This document shows, in pieces, positions 60,566 to 64,000 of a stretch of 64,000 nucleotides of DNA (its first letter is position 1; every line of letters starts with the position of its first letter). Under the pieces are notes generated by a model that had not been told where the DNA came from, did no database searches, and saw only the letters and a program-made list of their open reading frames with translations. The stretch is from Pseudoflavitalea rhizosphaerae (GTDB taxonomy: Bacteria; Bacteroidota; Bacteroidia; Chitinophagales; Chitinophagaceae): NCBI RefSeq assembly GCF_003991355.1, contig NZ_RCSU01000001.1, positions 372,001-436,000 of the forward strand, read 5' to 3'. Position numbers and translations under genes: made by a program.

Positions 60566-61732
60566 CTATCTGAGCAATGCCGTAGCACACCAGAGAACTG
60601 GCGCCTGTCCGTGCATATCGCCTGTGATCCTTTTACGGTCCAGATAGTATTGACGGTCGTTCTTCTTATTGGTGCCTTCGCACACTTCGGTGATCTCACC
60701 TTTTTCGTTCAGATAGCTTACAAGTCCCAGCCAGGCTTTGCGTGCAGCGACCTTATAGGCAGGGTCTGAGAGCCAGCCTTCCTTCACGCCGGTGATCATC
60801 GCAAAAGCGAACATACCTGTTCCGGAAGTTTCATTCCAGGAGTCTTCCCCGTCTATCAATTGCCTCCAGGTCCCATTGGGAGCCTGGTATTTGAGAAGGG
60901 AAGCCATCATGGTCTTGTAACCCTGCATGATGCGCTCGCGGTTGGGATTGTCTTTCGGCAAGGAACGTAACAATTCCGCCATGCCCACAGCCATCCATCC
61001 GTTGCCGCGGCTCCAGTAGAAGGGCACATCCGGTGCATGATAGAAAAGGCCATTGGGCTTTTGCAGAGAATCCAGGTATACTACCATTTCCCTTGCGGCC
61101 CTTTCGATATAAACTTTATCACCGGTAGCGCGATATGCCTGGCTTTGAACAGCCGTGATCATGAACATATCGTCGATCCACATACGTGTTTGCCAGGTGA
61201 GCCCTTTTGCATGGTAAACATGGCTCTCCGGCTTCACCCGGAACCCTTCGGGCGGCCCCCACTGTTTGTCTGCGAAATGCTTACCCATGGTGAGGTACCG
61301 CGGCTCTTTGGTTTGCATGTACAGTTCAAGCGGCACAGCGCCGAACACGGTATGGTCCACATGGTCCGGCAAGGGCACAAGCGTGTCCTCCTTTCCAAAT
61401 AAAGGCTCGAAGCGAACTGCCAGTTTTTTGGTGAGCGCCTTATCCCTGCTTGCTTTCGCGAATGTGAGGGAACCATACCAGGCGCAGATCTCCGGGTAGG
61501 TGATCCGCTTAGGTGGCGTGGTCCTGCCAAAGTTCGGATGGGGCGTTACTACAAACAGTTCAGCCAGTTTCTTTCCGATCTCTTTGGGAGAACTTCCCTT
61601 TGGCCAATTCTTCAGATCTGTACCTTCTTTACCCTGGGCACATACATTGAAAATGGAACAAGCGCTCAGGAAGGTGATCAGCAGGTATTTAGAAATACTT
61701 TTTCGCATACACATCATATTTAGTCTATTCAT
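60566..61732 (-). CDS. GH105 unsaturated glucuronyl/galacturonyl hydrolase (second copy)
   Basis: The 388-residue exported enzyme has the GH105 signatures KGLTWQTRMWIDDMFM (catalytic Asp in WIDDMFM, 185-191), YWSRGNGWMAVGMAELL and ETSGTGMFAFAM. It is distinct from the first copy: low overall similarity and a shorter C-terminus. It likely acts on a different unsaturated uronyl link. ATG 61732 overlaps the SusD stop by one base (TAATG), which suggests coupled translation; ATG 61708 (MRKSISKYLL) gives a shorter and tidier signal peptide. Confidence 0.92.
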   Translation of the reverse strand: MNRLNMMCMRKSISKYLLITFLSACSIFNVCAQGKEGTDLKNWPKGSSPKEIGKKLAELFVVTPHPNFGRTTPPKRITYPEICAWYGSLTFAKASRDKALTKKLAVRFEPLFGKEDTLVPLPDHVDHTVFGAVPLELYMQTKEPRYLTMGKHFADKQWGPPEGFRVKPESHVYHAKGLTWQTRMWIDDMFMITAVQSQAYRATGDKVYIERAAREMVVYLDSLQKPNGLFYHAPDVPFYWSRGNGWMAVGMAELLRSLPKDNPNRERIMQGYKTMMASLLKYQAPNGTWRQLIDGEDSWNETSGTGMFAFAMITGVKEGWLSDPAYKVAARKAWLGLVSYLNEKGEITEVCEGTNKKNDRQYYLDRKRITGDMHGQAPVLWCATALLR

Positions 61733-63465
61733 TAGTTCCAGTCGGGGAAGTAGATGCTGTTATTGTATTTCTCCCCTCTTGTATTGTCGATCTGATTTTG
61801 AGGTATAGGACGAAGGATATGCTTGTCCTGGATATTAGGGCCTGCATCTTTGTTATGGGCCCTTACCCTGCTGAGGAGCGTTCCGGTACGCACGAGGTCC
61901 CACCACCGTGTATTTTCTCCCAATAATTCACGCGAACGTTCATCCAGCAAGAAGTCCAGGGTAGCGTCTGCGGCATCTATTTCCATTGCATTGGCATCCC
62001 CGGTTGGCCATGCTGCCCTTCTCCTGACCACATTGATGAAGTCTGCCGCTTCCTGCGGACGGCTGGTAGCGATGGCGGCTTCAGCGGCGAGCAGGTAGGT
62101 CTCCGCAAAGCGCCAAACGATCAATGGGCGAACCGACTGGTGATTCAGGTCAGCGCGTTTGTTATCGAAATATTTTTTCACTGTTGGCGCCAGGGTATTG
62201 TTCCAGTCTTTATTGCCATATAACAAATAAGGAGCAGCAGCGCGTTGTGCGGCCGTCACAGGTATGCCCGGCATGTAGATGGAAGTGTCACCTTTCTTTT
62301 TGATCCTGCGGCCTCCGGGAACCGCATCTGCGGGAGCGCCGGGAGGTACCGGGTTGGGCCATGCGAACTTGTCGTAGTCCCCTTCGTTGTTCGAGTTGGC
62401 ATACCATACAGTCTGGAAGGTTTTATCATACCTGGTATCATTCACTCTTTCCTTGAAAACGGTATCGGTGAGCCAGAAAGTAGGCACTACGCGGATATAC
62501 GGGCGGCCATAATCCATACTCCTGACCATGGTAAGGCGCTTATCGTACTGTCCGATGAACATATGGTTCATGATATTATCTCCAACGGTACTGTTATTGG
62601 GGCCGTTGAACGCATAGTTGCTGGTATGTTGTACGGCAAAGAGCACTTCATCATTGGCTTCATTTCCTTCTTTGAATACATCTCCAAAATCAGGAAGAAG
62701 GCTGATGCCTGCAGCATTGCGGTCATCAATCAGGTCCTTCAGCGTCTGATAGGCGTCTTCGTTATCGGTAGACACTGCCGCGGGAGTGGAAGCGCGGAAC
62801 AGGTACATTCTTCCCAGCAGGTGGCGAGCCGCCGCTGCATTGGCTTTTCCGGGCAGCAGGCCGCCGGTTTTGGGACCTGCCGGCAGAACGGCAATGGCAT
62901 CTTTAAGGTCCTGGATAAGCTGTTCCAATACTTCAGCCAGGCTGTTACGTTTGGCCGTTGTTACCGAGTTGGTGATATACGTAGTGTTCAGCGTTACATC
63001 GCGGAAGAATTGCACCAATGTTGAATAGTAGCAGGCGCGCAGGAATTTGGCTTCTCCGACGATCTGGTTCTTTTCCGCATCGTCCATATCCGTTAGCGGG
63101 GCATTTTCGATGATACCGTTACAGGCATTGATCCACCGGTAACATTGCAACCAAACCTGGTTACCATTACCCTGACCGGGCGTGAAGTTACTGGTATAAC
63201 TATTGAGATCGGTATTTCCGTCAACACCCTTGACGAACTCATCGGTGCCGCCAGCCAGCAGCACAAAGAGGTCCTGGCTGCCCCAGACATAGCGGGTGCC
63301 GCCATATGCTGCATCAAGCCCTTTCTTTACGCCATTCTCAGTTTTCAAAAACTCGGGCGTGAGAATCGACTTGGGGTCTTCTTCCAGCATCTTATTACAG
63401 GCGCTACCCAGCAGGTTCACCAGGAGGCAGCCGCAGATAATATATTTTTTCATACGAACAAACAT
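61732..63465 (-). CDS. SusD/RagB family nutrient-binding lipoprotein (pectin locus)
   Basis: The 577-residue surface lipoprotein has a signal peptide with the lipobox Cys in LLGSAC (about residue 23) and the SusD start NKMLEEDPKSILTPEFL. Further helices match the RagB/SusD group (AKFLRACYYSTLVQFFRDV, KANAAAARHLLGRMYLF, FAETYLLAAEAAIATSRPQEA), and the end LRPIPQNQIDNTRG is typical. It would bind oligosaccharide for the SusC partner, whose gene ends 11 bases upstream. ATG 63453 (MKKYIICG) is an alternative start. Confidence 0.94.
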   Translation of the reverse strand: MFVRMKKYIICGCLLVNLLGSACNKMLEEDPKSILTPEFLKTENGVKKGLDAAYGGTRYVWGSQDLFVLLAGGTDEFVKGVDGNTDLNSYTSNFTPGQGNGNQVWLQCYRWINACNGIIENAPLTDMDDAEKNQIVGEAKFLRACYYSTLVQFFRDVTLNTTYITNSVTTAKRNSLAEVLEQLIQDLKDAIAVLPAGPKTGGLLPGKANAAAARHLLGRMYLFRASTPAAVSTDNEDAYQTLKDLIDDRNAAGISLLPDFGDVFKEGNEANDEVLFAVQHTSNYAFNGPNNSTVGDNIMNHMFIGQYDKRLTMVRSMDYGRPYIRVVPTFWLTDTVFKERVNDTRYDKTFQTVWYANSNNEGDYDKFAWPNPVPPGAPADAVPGGRRIKKKGDTSIYMPGIPVTAAQRAAAPYLLYGNKDWNNTLAPTVKKYFDNKRADLNHQSVRPLIVWRFAETYLLAAEAAIATSRPQEAADFINVVRRRAAWPTGDANAMEIDAADATLDFLLDERSRELLGENTRWWDLVRTGTLLSRVRAHNKDAGPNIQDKHILRPIPQNQIDNTRGEKYNNSIYFPDWN

Positions 63466-63476
63466 TTTGAGTTGAA

Positions 63477-64000
63477 TTAGAATGACAGGCTAAGACCAAA
63501 AATCAGTTTCCAGTTCGGAGGAGTATCCACATTCAACTGTCCACCGGTGGAAGGGCTGTCCGCATCGCCTCCGGTTTCGGGATCAAGGCCACCGTAAGGA
63601 TGGTCAACAAATGGCGAAAAAAAGATGAATGGGTTTTCTACCGTGGTATAGAACTTCAGGTTTCTCACACCCAGCTTTCTAAGCATATTGGGCGGAAGCG
63701 TATAACCAAGGCTGATAGTCCGGATCTTCAGGTAGGTGCCATCGAAAATACCCATCAGGCTGTTGTTTTGCGTATTGGTCCTGTCTGCATTCGGCTTCGG
63801 AAACTCGTTCTCATGATTATCTGGCGTCCAGAAGCGTGTCTTTACATTATTATAAGTTCCCTGGTAAGTATTGGCAAAACCGCCGCCGGTGAGTGAGCTC
63901 CTGAATATACTGCCCACCCTGGCAAATGCCGCCACGGTGAGGTCAAAGCCGCGGTATGTAAACCGGTTGGTGAAGCCTCCCTGCCATTTAGGTTGGCTGG
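63477..64000 (-). CDS. C-terminus of a SusC/RagA family TonB-linked transporter (partial)
   Basis: The gene enters from the right edge; about 174 residues of the C-terminus are visible. They match the end of SusC transporters: PKWQGGFTNRFTYRGFDLTV, YLKIRTISLGYTLPP, LRKLGVRNLKFY, NPFIFFSPF, GGLDPETGG and the closing strand LIFGLSLSF. There is no in-window start; the first visible ATG-like codon is internal. It pairs with the SusD gene 11 bases downstream and heads the locus with GH105 and LacI. Confidence 0.92.
   Translation of the reverse strand, partial: SQPKWQGGFTNRFTYRGFDLTVAAFARVGSIFRSSLTGGGFANTYQGTYNNVKTRFWTPDNHENEFPKPNADRTNTQNNSLMGIFDGTYLKIRTISLGYTLPPNMLRKLGVRNLKFYTTVENPFIFFSPFVDHPYGGLDPETGGDADSPSTGGQLNVDTPPNWKLIFGLSLSF

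Overview
The window looks like a chromosomal segment of a Bacteroidota bacterium, most likely from the Chitinophagaceae or a close relative. The evidence is two SusC/SusD pairs, a FecR/ECF-sigma pair, a PorW/SprE-like type IX secretion protein, a bactofilin, a HYC_CC_PP-type copper protein, and promoters of the Bacteroidota form TTTG-N19-TAnnTTTG. No rRNA, tRNA, CRISPR array or intact transposase was seen. Gene density is high and most genes fall into recognisable operons. Family assignments come from reading motifs in the translated sequence, without database searches.

Layout. 1-5.1 kb: a minus-strand copper operon (HYC_CC_PP protein, two periplasmic metal-binding HMA proteins, an outer-membrane-type protein, the Cu(I) P-type ATPase CopA, and the start of a CxxC-bearing regulator that leaves the window). 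5.1-9.5 kb: a putative porin, purine nucleoside phosphorylase and sucC. 9.5-13 kb: two small paralogous exported proteins, a DUF4468-like protein, and a minus-strand cluster of a bactofilin, a membrane-anchored fragment of an M23 peptidase, an AtpI-like membrane protein and a SprT-like metalloprotein. 13-18.8 kb: the PorW/SprE-like TPR protein and a class A penicillin-binding protein. 19-23 kb: a surface repeat protein, two tandem lipoproteins and a DUF2911 protein. 23.3-26 kb: pfkA-pyk (lower glycolysis). 26-30.3 kb: cutC, a glycosylasparaginase, an NTF2-like protein and an S15 peptidase. 30.5-30.9 kb: a decayed ORF6N gene. 31-38.2 kb: a SusD/SusC/FecR set with a divergent ECF sigma factor. 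38.3-43 kb: a NagB-deacetylase fusion and a TonB-dependent receptor. 43-44.2 kb: a divergent SDR/HxlR pair.

44.3-64 kb is a carbohydrate-utilisation region aimed at hexuronate-containing plant polymers such as pectin. It holds uxuA-uxaA (hexuronate catabolism), a divergent operon of an AraC regulator, a GH36 alpha-galactosidase, a beta-propeller protein and a GH3 beta-glycosidase, a six-hairpin glycosidase-like protein, a beta-helix lyase-like protein, two GH105 unsaturated-uronyl hydrolases, a LacI regulator with its own operator, and a SusD with the end of a SusC at the right edge. Together these would bind and import oligosaccharides, cleave side chains, remove unsaturated uronyl ends and feed 2-keto-3-deoxygluconate to central metabolism, where pfkA and pyk sit.

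The most unusual signal is a family of seven intergenic palindromic elements of about 110-175 bp (near 4.06, 7.28, 18.87, 26.0, 40.36, 44.22 and 54.27 kb). Each is built from four short GC-rich hairpins whose boxes read TCGCC-N3-GGCGA, arranged as a larger dyad. Every copy lies just 3' of a gene, and four lie between convergent genes. Stem changes in different copies are often compensatory. I do not recognise it as a named repeat family.
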